Of a DNA stretch of 64,000 nucleotides, positions 14,011-24,989 are shown one piece after another. The position numbers and the translations under genes were made by a program. Position 1 is the stretch's first letter. Every line of letters begins with the position of its first letter. Source of the DNA: Cenococcum geophilum 1.58 (Eukaryota; Ascomycota; Dothideomycetes; Gloniales; Gloniaceae); the NCBI GenBank assembly GCA_001692895.1, contig KV748275.1:62001-126000 (forward strand), given 5' to 3'. Below the pieces are notes generated by a model that worked only from the letters and a program-made list of their open reading frames with translations, did not search any database and was not told the origin of the DNA.

Positions 14011-16109
14011 ATATAGAATTTTAAATCTATAGTAATATAAGGCAGTATTAGTTAGAATTACAGTATCTATACCGCGAATAACTTAAGGGCGACTAAAGAT
14101 TAGTTAAGAACTTAAGACCTTTAAGGCTTAGCTAGTAAATTTAGCCATACTTAATAGCGTATAGAGTGCGGCTTCTAGTGGCGAAATTATTAGGGCGTAC
14201 TATTAAATAGCGCGTCTAGTATAACTAAGACTCTCTATAGTAGAGTTACTATAATATTATACTACGCTAGTTTTAGGATCCTCTTAAGAGCTTAAAAGGC
14301 TATCTACCTTACCTAAAAGCTATACTTGCCCCTCTTTACCGGTTTTATTAATAGGTAACTTATCTAGGTAGGTAGCGGGACTTTAAAGGTATCTAAAATA
14401 AGTACTATTCTACGTTAATTTACCTATAATCTTATTAAATTATACCAGAAATAGTAAATTACTAACTTCTCCTTATATTATTATAAATAGATAGCTAAAG
14501 TACTAGCGACCTATACCTAAATACCTATTTATACTTTATATAAAGTTATAAACTTTAAAATATTTAGATTTATTCTAAAAGTAATAATATAAAGTTATTA
14601 CAATTACTAATATAGTGGTGGCCGATTTTAATACCTGGTTTTTAATGGTTTTTATTAACCTAGACCGTTATATAATCTATTCTACCCGCTTCTTAATAGA
14701 AATTATCTATAAAGCCTTTTAAGTCGCTAATCTGTAGCCTTGTTTCTATAATAATAATAGTATTAATAGGGCGACTTAGATTATTGTTAAAGGCCCCTAA
14801 AGCTTTAGAGTTGTCTAGATTAGGTTTATTATACAATAGTACACTTATTTAAAGTTTATTAGTTAAGCGTTGTTATAGACTATTTAGCACCCGCTTTTCC
14901 TGCTCTTTTTTATAAATAGGGCATTTTATATTTACCTTTTAAAGGAATAACTCTATAGTAACGCGTAGTTTATATTAAGGGTTAATAGTATATCTTAGGG
15001 TATCCACTCGGCTATAAAGCATTACTATTTTCCAAGATAGCGAAGGAAGTCAATCGCTCTAATAGTTAATATTTTAGGTATAATATCGTTATAAGCGTCT
15101 AGATTAAGCCTACGCTTTTATAAGGTAATTAAGGGATTTAAGGCTAGACTTTAAAGTGGATTTAAAGATGGTTAATACCTAATTATATAACTTAGCAGCG
15201 CGCTTAGGGATAAGATATATTAATGTATTAAATATATTCCGGCTTTAGTTAGTCCTTAAACTGCTATAAAAATCGCTAACTATTGTAAAATTATTATATA
15301 TAGGTAAATATAAAAGGGATTATAACTTACTACCTATAGTTATTGAAATTCCGGCTCTGCTAATAACTATAATATTACTCTTTAAGCTTAACTCCTACTT
15401 TAGCTATAATTGGGATAAAATAATTCTCCTAAATTTCTAAATATAACTACTACCCCCTTAGCTGTAAACGGGACGCGATTATTTAGTTATCTTCTTTTTA
15501 GAGGCCCTATCTTACACTAATTAGTAATAAGGAATAAAGAGTTAAAAAAGTAAAATAAGTTTAGGATAGGGGATGCTCTAATTTATATTAAAAGGCGAGT
15601 AGTAGGCTTAGGCTATAACTTAAGCTTAGTTATAAAATAGTTAATACATAAGCACTTCTAGAGCATTAGTAATATATATTATTAGAAGCTAATTAGAGCT
15701 ATAGTTTAAAAAAAGGATTTTATATAGCTAATACCTATTAAATAAGCAGCGGACCGACTAAAACCCTTAGGGGGGAGATTAATATTTAAAACCGCCTCCT
15801 TATTATATAGAAGGTGGAGCTACTTAATTTACTATATGGTAGATATAGAGGCCTAGAACATTTTAATATAAAGGGTAGTAGAGATACTTAAATATAGCCA
15901 TTTCCTCTATTCTGCCCTAACTTACTATATTACTATTTCCTTCTATAATACGCTTTAATAGCTATATTATAGTAAGCGAATTTAGCTTAAATAATAACTA
16001 GATTACTAACTTACTTTTAAATAAGATAAAATGTCCTTAAGTAAACTTTAAAGTATGTCTAAATAAAGTAGATTAAATTCTTACCCTTTATCTGCAAGTT
16101 TATAAGCGA
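14011..16109. other. RIP-degraded DNA, unassigned
   Basis: Stop-dense AT-rich DNA upstream of the SET-domain remnant. Part of it may be the degraded 5' portion of that gene, but I cannot follow homology to the left of about 16,110. Confidence 0.45.
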
Positions 16110-16780
16110 TTATAGCTCGTTAATAATACTAGAGAAAGATATCACTTCTATACTTAAAGCTATAACTAAGTAGGTAAACTACCTTAAGAGTATATACCGC
16201 TTTTTGGAAATTATTTATTAATATAGCTATTTTAAGCAGCTGTCTAAACTGATCTATTTTAAAGACTAGCTTACTTTATACGTCTAGATATATTTACTAA
16301 ATTACCTATTTAAGATAAATATAACTTATTAGTACTTAGCTATACCGGAAGTATATATTATAGCATGTAGACCTATTAGTTAAGGTGTTATTAAGTATCT
16401 TTATAGATTTTTAGTTTTACTAAAAGAAGAGGAAAAATATAATTTAAATGTCACTAACCAGAATTTTACTGTTATTATATCTAGCTATAATAAATCTTTA
16501 CTATTATTTCTCGGCCCAGGGCGGTGTATAAACTATAATTATAAAGGAAATATAAAACTGTAGCTAGTAAATAACGGCATATAGATTATTACAACACAAT
16601 ATATTTAAGTTAGTAAAGAAATTATAATCAAATACAGAAATCACTACTTTAGTAAAGATAACTATAATTGCCTCTATGCAACTTGCGTATTTATAGGTTA
16701 AAATAGATAAGCCGCTAAATAAAATATAGGGAGTAATATGCTAGTAATAATAAAGAGAACGTTAAGACTTAGAAGGCTTA
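16110..16780 (+). pseudogene. RIP-degraded SET-domain (Set9/Suv4-20-like) gene
   Basis: One plus frame keeps the landmarks of a SET lysine methyltransferase of the fungal Set9/Suv4-20 type. These are a motif reading FLGPGRCINYNY from 16,507, where the family has F-x-GPARF-x-NHDC, then an I-I-I-K-Y-R stretch where the family has GEEIT-x-x-YG, a HYFSKDN block, and a post-SET cysteine cluster reduced to L-Y-A-T-C near 16,675-16,690. The changes I can infer (His to Tyr, Asp to Asn, Cys to Tyr) are the C-to-T and G-to-A changes RIP makes, and several in-frame TAG/TAA stops remain. Intact homologues methylate histone H4K20, but this copy cannot be functional. RIP suggests it was present in more than one copy, or lay within or beside a repeat. 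The assignment is from motif recall, without a search. Confidence 0.6.
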
Positions 16781-18640
16781 GAGCTTATAATAAGATAACT
16801 TTAGCATCCTATAGTATATATTAATTACAACGCTCTCTATATTTTCAATATTAACAATATTTAAGAATTTACGGCTACTAATAGCCAGAGACTAGAGTCT
16901 AAGGAATGAGAACAGTTTTCTTTATAATAGAAAAGTAAACTTGCCAAACTTTCTTACTTCCTTTTTAACGCTACTAAAAATATAAAGATTTTAACTTCTA
17001 TCTTTATTTCTAAAGCATTTAATAATAACGCCCCATCTAGTCTGTTTCCTACCTACTTAAACTAGCTAACTTTTATTCTATCGCGCCTAATATATTTATA
17101 TAATATATACTATCTTCCTTAAGGCCTAATCTTATTTCCTAAATATAGGGTATACTATTATAAATAAATAACTTATTAATAAGCTTTAATGTTCTAAGTA
17201 AAATGTTATACAGATTACTAGAAAGGCTAGGTAGAAATTTAATCTTTATAAACTTAAAAGGAAATAATAAAAGTTCTATATTTGCTATAGCGCCAAGCTT
17301 ATTAATAGTATTAGCTTTATATAGTCTACGCCACTCTATAACCATATTACCTTTTTTATAGTTTAGATTTATAGTGGTTTAGTTAAACTAGTTAACGTAT
17401 ATATTTACAAAAAAGGGAATAATATATATATCTATTACTTTTACCATAAAATTAGATAGCCCTTAATTATTTTATCTAATAATTAAATTAGACTAGATCC
17501 GGGCCAACTATATACTTTATAGCGAATACCTATAAGTTATACCTAGCCCAGATTTAAGTTATAAGAAGTAGATAGCCTAGTTTTAGTTTATCTCGGTTTA
17601 TATATTTATAAAATAGCTCTATTCCCTTAATTGTCGGTATATTATATAAGTTTTATACTAAGAAAAACTAATAGCGACTTGGAAATAGTTTAAAATATAG
17701 CTTAAGTCGCTTCTAGATAACTTTAAGGAGCGCGAAACCTTATATAAATTAATTGACGAGCTATTTAAGTATACTAACTCTTAAGAGAAAATAATTTCTA
17801 ATCTAAAACGGGTTAGAGAATTATTTAGCACTCTTAAATAAGAAATTAAGGAGCTTAAAAGATATATAAAAGCGAAAAAAAACACTAATATCTAGAAGCT
17901 ATTACTCTATACATAAGAGCAAGTGCGCTATACTTACGGCCACTTTAAAAATAGTAAGTTTATTAAATATTTAGAATATAATAGAAGAGATAAAGGGTAT
18001 AGGGAGGCAAATATTATATATATAGATATTGAAATCTTAATACATAGCTATAGGGCCTATATAAGAAAGAGACGTTAATAAGAAGTAGTTTAAATAAGGT
18101 AAGAAGAAGTGCTTAAGATTAAGCTTTATAACCGCGATCTCTTAACCATTTATTTTAAATTAGTTAATTATAATCGCTTATTACCTTAGCAAGCTAAAAC
18201 GCGATTTTTTAGCTAGTATTAAAATAACCTACGCCGTCTTCCGAATTGCAAAATCACGTCTAAGAGGGTTTGGCGAGATTTGTTAAAATCCTAAGTAAAA
18301 TCTATAAAACGAAGATTGCGGATATTTAATTCATTTATTTATATAACGCGTTATTATTACTAAAAGTTTATACATTATTTTTAAGACTTAGGGCTTCTAA
18401 ATAGTATAAATTTTATAATACGGCTATTGCTTAGTCCTAATATTAATTTCGTTAAAGTTAAAAAACGCGTTATTAAAAGCCTAAGCACCTATTATATCTT
18501 ATTAAATAGTCTGCTAATATTAATAAAACTATATAGATATATAGATATTTACTACTTAATGCTATTACAACACCTAGTAGGTACTATAGTTAGGTCCTTC
18601 CTTAAAAATATCCTCCCTTAGCCTAGAGTGCCTCTACTAC
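16781..18640. other. RIP-degraded DNA with a coiled-coil-like frame
   Basis: A plus frame from about 17,655 to 18,190 is unusually open for this flank, with only scattered TAG/TAA, and is rich in Lys, Glu, Leu and Ile in a heptad-like spacing, suggesting a former coiled-coil protein. I do not recognise the family. A short region at 18,240-18,300 is less damaged (CGAATTGCAAAATCACG). The rest shows nothing nameable. Confidence 0.4.
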
Positions 18641-18649
18641 TACTTAGGG

Positions 18650-19260
18650 TAAGCTTTAGGTAGAGCCTTATATAGAGCCTTATATAGAGCCTTAGTAAAG
18701 CTTTATATAAAGCCTTAATAGAGCTTTATATAGAGCTTTATATAGAGCTATGTATAGGCGTATAGATGTATAAATATATAGACGTATAGATATATAGACG
18801 TGCAGACGTTTATATAGGCAATTGTAAAACCTTCCTAGTATATTAGTACTACGTGTTAGTAAAGCCTTAGAGCTCTATATAGGGCTTTAAGTAGAGCTTT
18901 AAGTAGAGCTTTTATAAAGCTTTATACGGAGCTTTATATAGAGCTTTTATAGAGCTTTATATAGAGCCTTATATAAAGCTTTAGGAGAGCTTTATATAGA
19001 GCCTTATATAAAGCTTTAGGAGAGCTTTATATAGAACTTAATATAGAGCTTTATATAGAGCTTTATATAGAGCTTTAAGCAGAGCTTTATATAGAGCTTT
19101 AAGTAAAGCTTTATATAGAGCTTTATATAAAGCTTTATATAGAGCTTTAAGTAGAGCTTTATACAGAGCTTCGTGCAAAGCTTTTATAGAGCTTTAGTAG
19201 AGCTTTATATAGAGCTCCGTATAGGTCTCCCCCTAAGCTTTATTCCGCAAAGCTCTTATA
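18650..19260. repeat. Minisatellite, 12-bp GAGCTTTATATA motif
   Basis: Dozens of head-to-tail copies of a roughly 12-bp unit (GAGCTTTATATA and variants such as GAGCCTTATATA) form an array of about 600 bp. It is interrupted by a different short repeat (TATAGACGTATAGA type) at about 18,765-18,820. Variation between units is mainly C/T and A/G. A related but palindromic array lies at 51,050-51,690. Confidence 0.8.
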
Positions 19261-19619
19261 AAGCTTTATAGCCCTATATAGAGGGCTAATAGCGTAGTTA
19301 TAGGCGTAAGCGTTTAGCGTTAGTATTTATTAAGCGGCTTAGTAGTATAGAGGTAGAATTAGGGCCTATTCCTCTTAATATCGCGCGTGTATAAGGAGCT
19401 AAAGATCTTATAACTTATAGAGTAGGCTTTTCCCTATAATTTAGTGTAATTTTTATATTAATAGGTATTGTAGAAGGGTAGATTAATTTCGTTAAAGTTA
19501 ATAAGGTCTTCTTATATAAATAGTATTTAGGTTTTCCTATAAATCTTACTAAAGTCCCTTAGACTAAGAAAACGATTACTGTCCTAAATTAGCTTAGCGG
19601 ACGGTGCGGATATTTCTAT
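19261..19619. other. RIP-degraded spacer
   Basis: AT-rich sequence between the minisatellite and the kinase-like remnant. No feature recognised. Confidence 0.4.
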
Positions 19620-20400
19620 ATCCGTAATTAATTTCTTAGTCTAAGCTTCTGAGGTAAAATCGCTTAATAGATATCTATAACTTAGTAAGCTAAAATCTAT
19701 AATTACTTAACTAGTCCTAAAGTATCTATTAGACTTTTAATTAGATTATACCCTTCCTTCTCTCTTAATTACCTGAAATTATAGTTATCCTAAAATATAG
19801 TTTCTTCAAAATTAATAAATTTTGTAGTATCTCCCTTAACTAAAATATTATACTTATTTGGATCGCTATAAATAGTTCCTATTTTATAAAGTTCCTATAT
19901 AGTATTTTTATATAGTTACTAATCTTTTAAGTACGCGTAATAACCCTAGAGAACCTCTATAAGGAAGCCTATAACTTAATTTTCTTCTTCTTTATAGATA
20001 TACCCTAGAAATGTTAGCGTAAGGTTAGAATAATAAGCCTAAAGGATACTATAAGCTTTTATTCTAGTAGAAAGTACCTTTAGTTTATACTTAAATTTTA
20101 TAATTTTTAGTATACATTTTTAATGGTTTTAAGACACCAGTAATACCCTATTACTAATTTACCTAATTTAGGTAAGATTTAGAAGATTATAGTACTATCT
20201 AGAGATATAATGTTTAGCTAAAGAGTATAGTAGAAAACGATCTACCTTAGATAGAATACCATTTAGGGTTTTCTCTACTATAAGAGTTCTCTAACAATTG
20301 TTCTACCTTAGAAATCTTTTTAAATAACTAAGTACTTTTAGGCCGTTTATTTAATCGCTTTTTAGTACTAGGTTAGAAGAAATTGAGATATATATAATAT
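19620..20400 (-). pseudogene. RIP-degraded kinase-like (APH-type) gene
   Basis: On the minus strand a frame with few stops carries the order of motifs of a fungal small kinase/phosphotransferase family. A G-Y-I-Y-K-E-E-E block is followed by V-I-G-F-L-I-E, then L-Y-K-I-G-T-I-Y-S-D-P-N-K-Y-N-I-L-V (about 19,845-19,900; family pattern LH-x-x-GI-x-HGD-x-N-x-x-N), then FINFEE (about 19,803-19,817; family IDFE). The catalytic loop His reads Tyr and the following Gly reads Ser, both RIP-type changes. The family is expanded in many ascomycetes and its cellular role is unclear. A kinase-fold assignment by eye is reasonable; the substrate cannot be told. Confidence 0.55.
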
Positions 20401-20579
20401 AAGCATCCCTTCTAATTTAATAGAGATAGTCACTATCCTCTAAATTAAGAGAAAGAAGTTCTTCTTTTACCTTTATACTTTTTAGAGATAACGAGCAGCA
20501 TTAGAGGGCATTGCTATAATAAATAGTAATGGATTAACGTGGCCTATAACTTAGCTATATAAAGGTAGCCCATTTCTAG

Positions 20580-20830
20580 GCCAATTTAGATCCTCTTTTT
20601 TTTAGCGGTTATCCTTTTTTTTACGTCTATTCTCTTTTTAGGGCGGATATCCTCCTTTAAGCCCATTCTTATTTTAGAGCGGATATCCTTTTTTTACTTA
20701 GATATCCTTTCTTTATATAATTATCCTTTTTTTTTCACGCCTATTCTCCTTTTAGAGCGAATATCCTTTTTTTACGCCTATTCTCTTTTAGAAGTGGATA
20801 TTCTTTTTTTTTTTTAAGTCTATCCTTTTA
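20580..20830. repeat. Pyrimidine-rich tandem repeat
   Basis: About five irregular copies of a unit containing GCGGATATCC, a T-run, then ACGCCTATTCTC lie in tandem. One strand is strongly pyrimidine-rich with T-runs up to about 12. The unit length varies with the T-run. No coding sequence is present. Confidence 0.7.
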
Positions 20831-21004
20831 TTAATCTTATAATTAAAACTATAAATATAACAATTCTTATAATTACGCTTTTATTAAGATAGCGTTAAGC
20901 TATTTTAATATTATTAGTTTATATAAGATAAGGTAAACTAACCTTTTAAATTTTAAATCAATAGGAATAGAATAATTAACTTAAGTTATAACCTAAGTTC
21001 TAGT
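20831..21004. other. RIP-degraded spacer
   Basis: Short AT-rich spacer between the tandem repeat and the inverted-repeat element; nothing recognised. Confidence 0.4.
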
Positions 21005-22443
21005 AGAAATAGTGGCTTCTTTACTACTTTTAGGGTTCTCGCTGTTCTAGATCTAGGCTAAACTACTAAGCTAAAAAGCTGCTTATTTTAGGGATGTACT
21101 TATCCCTATAGGCAGCTATTAGTAAGACTATAGCATTTCGGCTATACTCTATCGCCTACTTTTAGCCTCTCTTTAGCCTATTTTTAGGCCTCGCTCTTTT
21201 TAATTTCTATACCTCTTCTCCTCTAAACTAGATATAGGCATTTATAGTATATACCTAAGGTAAATTACAACTAATAGGGATAAAAGTTTGCTAGATTATA
21301 AGGTAGATAAGGTAACTAGTTAATAGAGTAGCTTTCTTCCATTCTATAGAGTTAAATAGTTTAATTTAAGGTGATTCCTTTTTACTTTTAAGTTTATTAA
21401 GTTAAAGGTTTTATAGAGTAGCTTAATACCCTTAATTATAAGGCCCCCTAATATCTATCTAATATTTAAGGACTTAGGTTATAGATAAATAAAATAAAGC
21501 ATATTCTTTTAATATCCTATATTAATTAATAAGGTACTATTTATATCCGTATTTCTCTTTTTAAGCGCTTTAAAAACTTTTTTATATAAGAGCGTTAATA
21601 CCTAGTATTGTTAGCTATTGCTAGGCTAAGCTAAACTCTATAAACCTAAGTAAATAGTCTTTATAGTTAAACCGTCGTAGATAGAAATCGCACTTAAACT
21701 CCTTTAGACGGTCCTTATACAGTTTAGAATATCTATTTAGACTATTAGGATCGCGAAAGCATTTTAGATATATATTACACTTATATAGCTTATACTCTTT
21801 ATTAATATTTTAGTTGTAGGGTTTATTAAGTTACTTTCCGCTATAGTTGCCCGCAGTTTCCATCGTTAAAAGTAATAAAAGAGTAGATTTATAGTACTAT
21901 ACTAATAACAACTCTAATATAGAGTATTAGTGGCCCATTTTCGGGCCATTTAAGACCTAGTATTGGCAGCAAATCATATTTAAGGTAGCTAAGTGGCCTA
22001 GTTTTAGGCTAAGTAGAAAGTGCACTTATAATAAAGGGGCCTAGTTTTAGGATTAGTATATAAGGGTAAAGGATACACATTTTGCTAAAAATAATAAGAA
22101 GTTTTAAGGGGTTGTAAGATAACGGGAATTCTAGCTTTTTACACTAATTACAGCCATTTTTTTAAAGCAGCTATTTAAGGTATTATATATAGTAACTTAT
22201 AATAATATCTAGTATACGTTTTTCTTTAATATAGTATAATATAATATATCTAGTTTTAATACAGTATAGCTTAAAGATAAAAGGCTAAAAGTAGGCCAAA
22301 GTATATCCGGAATGCGCTAGTCTTATTAGTGGCTATTTATAGGGATTAGTATATCTCCAAAATAGGGAACTTTATTAGTTTAGCAGATACCTAAATCTAG
22401 GACTAAAAGAACCTTAAAAGTAGTTTAAAGCCACTACTGTTCT
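21005..22443. mobile_element. Element with about 165-bp terminal inverted repeats
   Basis: The left arm (about 21,005-21,170) and right arm (about 22,281-22,443) are reverse complements of each other over about 160 bp. They share a TAGTGGC start, an ACTACTTTTA block, a CTAGAT-TAGG block, a TTATCCCTATA/TAATCCCTATA block and a final CCTACTTTTAGCCT. Differences between arms are mostly C/T and A/G. The 1.1-kb centre has no open frame I can name and contains motifs such as GGCCCATTTTCGGGCC. This fits a RIP-degraded TIR DNA transposon or non-autonomous derivative. I could not define a target duplication. A block resembling the arm (TGTTCTAGATTTAGGCT) also occurs near 49,016. Confidence 0.6.
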
Positions 22444-24059
22444 TTATCTAAGATCTTAACTTATATCTATTAATTTAAAACTTAAATAATTATATTTAAG
22501 AATTAGTTAGCTTACCCTCTCTTATCTTAAACTATATACTAATAGTAATAGTAGGACTAATAGATATAAAATAACTCAAAATCGTCTTTATTAAAGAGTT
22601 ATTACAGAAATTATTTCGGCTGTTATTACTTTTATTATAGTAATAGTAATTGTTCTTATTATATTTTTTAAATATCTATATTATAAGCATTGGGGAAGTA
22701 AGGCATCTAGATTAATTAACAAAGAAGGCTTTTAAATTAATTAATTAATGTTAGATTACCAGATTCCGCCGCGTATACTAAAAATCTAGTCTATAGACAT
22801 ATATATAATTTTAAAAATAACTAGCTTATATAGTTAAGGTATAATATAAAGATATAAAGTAGTAATAGATAATATATTAAATATAGTAATTAATTACTTA
22901 GGTCTATAATTTTAAAGTTTAATAAGGAATGAGTCTAAGTTAAAGTCTAGTTAAAATATATAATTCCTAAATCAACTTAACGTAAAATAGAAAATAAGTA
23001 AGTAACGCACCATCTAAAATACTACTATGCTTATACCGTTTTAATCTTAGATAACCCCTCTTAGATTAACTATATAATAATATTTAAGAGTAGCTTAGGA
23101 TTAATATTTAGAATTGTCTTTCTAGCACTATTACCTAGTCTCCTAATAATGTAGTAATTAACCTTTTTTCCTCCTATTAAGGTTTTCTGTTAATGCGGTT
23201 AGTAAATCTGCTTAGCGAAATTATACTCCTATAATAGACAAATTAAACTAGTAATAATATCGTACGGCGTCATTTTAATAAATAGTTAAATATCCTTAAA
23301 TATTTTAGGTAATGCGTCTCTGCAAGCCTTACGCTAATGTAAATATTAATTAGTATACTATCCTTTATCTATATAGGGCCTAAATCTCCTCTCTAGGTTA
23401 GCAGTATTATTATAATACTTTTACTCCTACTCTCTAAAGGTATAGTAGACGTATTATACTACTAAATAACCCCTATTAGCGGCTTCGCGGAAGACCTATA
23501 AGCTAATAATAGCCTTAACTACTGTAAGCTTTACAGTGTGGAAGAATTATAAGAACGACTTAATTGTAAATCTATGGAAATTAAGTGATATAAATATATA
23601 AGGAAGGTGTTGGTAATAAGATAAAAGGGGAGACTACTACGTAACTAAAACAGTGTGATACGTAAGTAATACGCAGTCAATACGCAGGTAATACGTAGGT
23701 GTTTTAGTATAGTACTAGTAGTCGGTTATATACTCCCCTAGATTTAACGGTGTAGTTAAAGCTCTAGAAAAATAAAGGTTAAAACTATACTAAAATAGGA
23801 AATTTAGATACAATTTGGGAGTAGTAAAAGAATAGGGTAACCGTAACGGATATTGCGAATATTGCGGATATTACGGATATTGCGAATAGAATTAATTAAT
23901 CTAATGTTAAATATCTACCAAATTTAACTGCTGTGTCTATGCTTCGTGCTTTTAACAAGGTAAGATTTTAGTAAGGCCGTTAGCAGGCATTTTGTCTATA
24001 GGAACCCATTATATGTCAATCTTTTTATCTTAAACTTTCTATCTTAGCTAGTGCTAATA
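22444..24059. other. RIP-degraded DNA with short tandem repeats
   Basis: Mostly unassigned AT-rich DNA. Two small tandem tracts stand out. At about 23,650-23,705 a unit of about 11-13 bp containing AATACGCAGGT or AATACGTAGGT recurs. At about 23,846-23,887 ATATTGCGG/ATATTACGG repeats roughly four to five times. No gene is recognised. Confidence 0.5.
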
Positions 24060-24640
24060 AACGTCGATATATTAAAGCTTAGTATTAAGCTTTAGTGTAT
24101 CCTGTTTTAGGAGTTATATAGTCTATATATTGTCGCAAAGTACGGTAAATTCGCGTTCTAAGTTAAAGCTAATTGTCTTAAAGAATCGTTACCACTAGAT
24201 AATTTTGACTGCGGTAGTAGATAGGGAAAGAAGCTCTGCTTTAGTAGTTAAGCGAGTAATAAATCGCTATAGGGTTGCTTTCTAATTAATTAGACCTCTA
24301 AATAGCATAAATAGATATCCTTAAGAGATCCGTTTAGTCTCCTTATAGTCCGCAAATACTGCGTTAAATGCTCTATAAAAGGTAACGTCTTCTCCTTTAG
24401 GGTTTCTAAAGTATATGTATACTCTAAATACTTCGCCTAAGTATTTAATAGCTGTAGATTTTGTTCTAAGGCAGTAGGTAATTGCTTAGTTTACTACATT
24501 AAGGTGCTTTTAATTTAGATTAGTAAAGAATTCGGCTAGCTTAAAATGCGTTTTAATAATATTAGGTCTTTTAAATACGGTAAGGTATATAAGAGAACTA
24601 ACCCATTACTAATAGGCTAGTATTCTTTAAGGGTTCGTCT
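24060..24640 (-). mobile_element. Ty1/Copia fossil fragment (RNase H region)
   Basis: On the minus strand a degraded frame keeps the landmarks of the C-terminal reverse transcriptase/RNase H part of Copia polyproteins: an F-A-D-Y block, a G-Y-x-F block and a K-A-E-L-L-x-L-S block in the right order and spacing. LTRs, integrase and gag are not visible, so this is a fragment, broken by many RIP-type mutations. It is cut off on the right by a Gypsy fossil near 24,990. Confidence 0.55.
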
Positions 24641-24989
24641 ACTATATAACGGACCCTTATAGCAAGTACTACAGTAGGCTCGTTATTAGGCTAGGTGTAT
24701 AGGTAATATAAATTAAAATTAACAATATAATAATAACTAGTGGAGTAGTTGCCTAATAAATTAACTCTAATTATATTCTAAAAATTACTATAAGGAAGGA
24801 ACTATCTAGGTAGGGACTAAGGGTCCTTAAATACACAACCTTACTCCTATAAAATCCTTTTTATATATAATATACATCTTATATATAAGGTACATAAGTT
24901 CCTCTCGTTCCTCTTATTTAATATATAGTATGTTATATAACCTTAGTTACTATTCCCTATTACATAGTTCTACCAGCTCTATTCTAGAC

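Noticed and set aside
18650-19260. Regular repeats resembling a CRISPR array
   Set aside because: Units are about 12 bp, contiguous and without spacers, in a fungal genome; this is a minisatellite.
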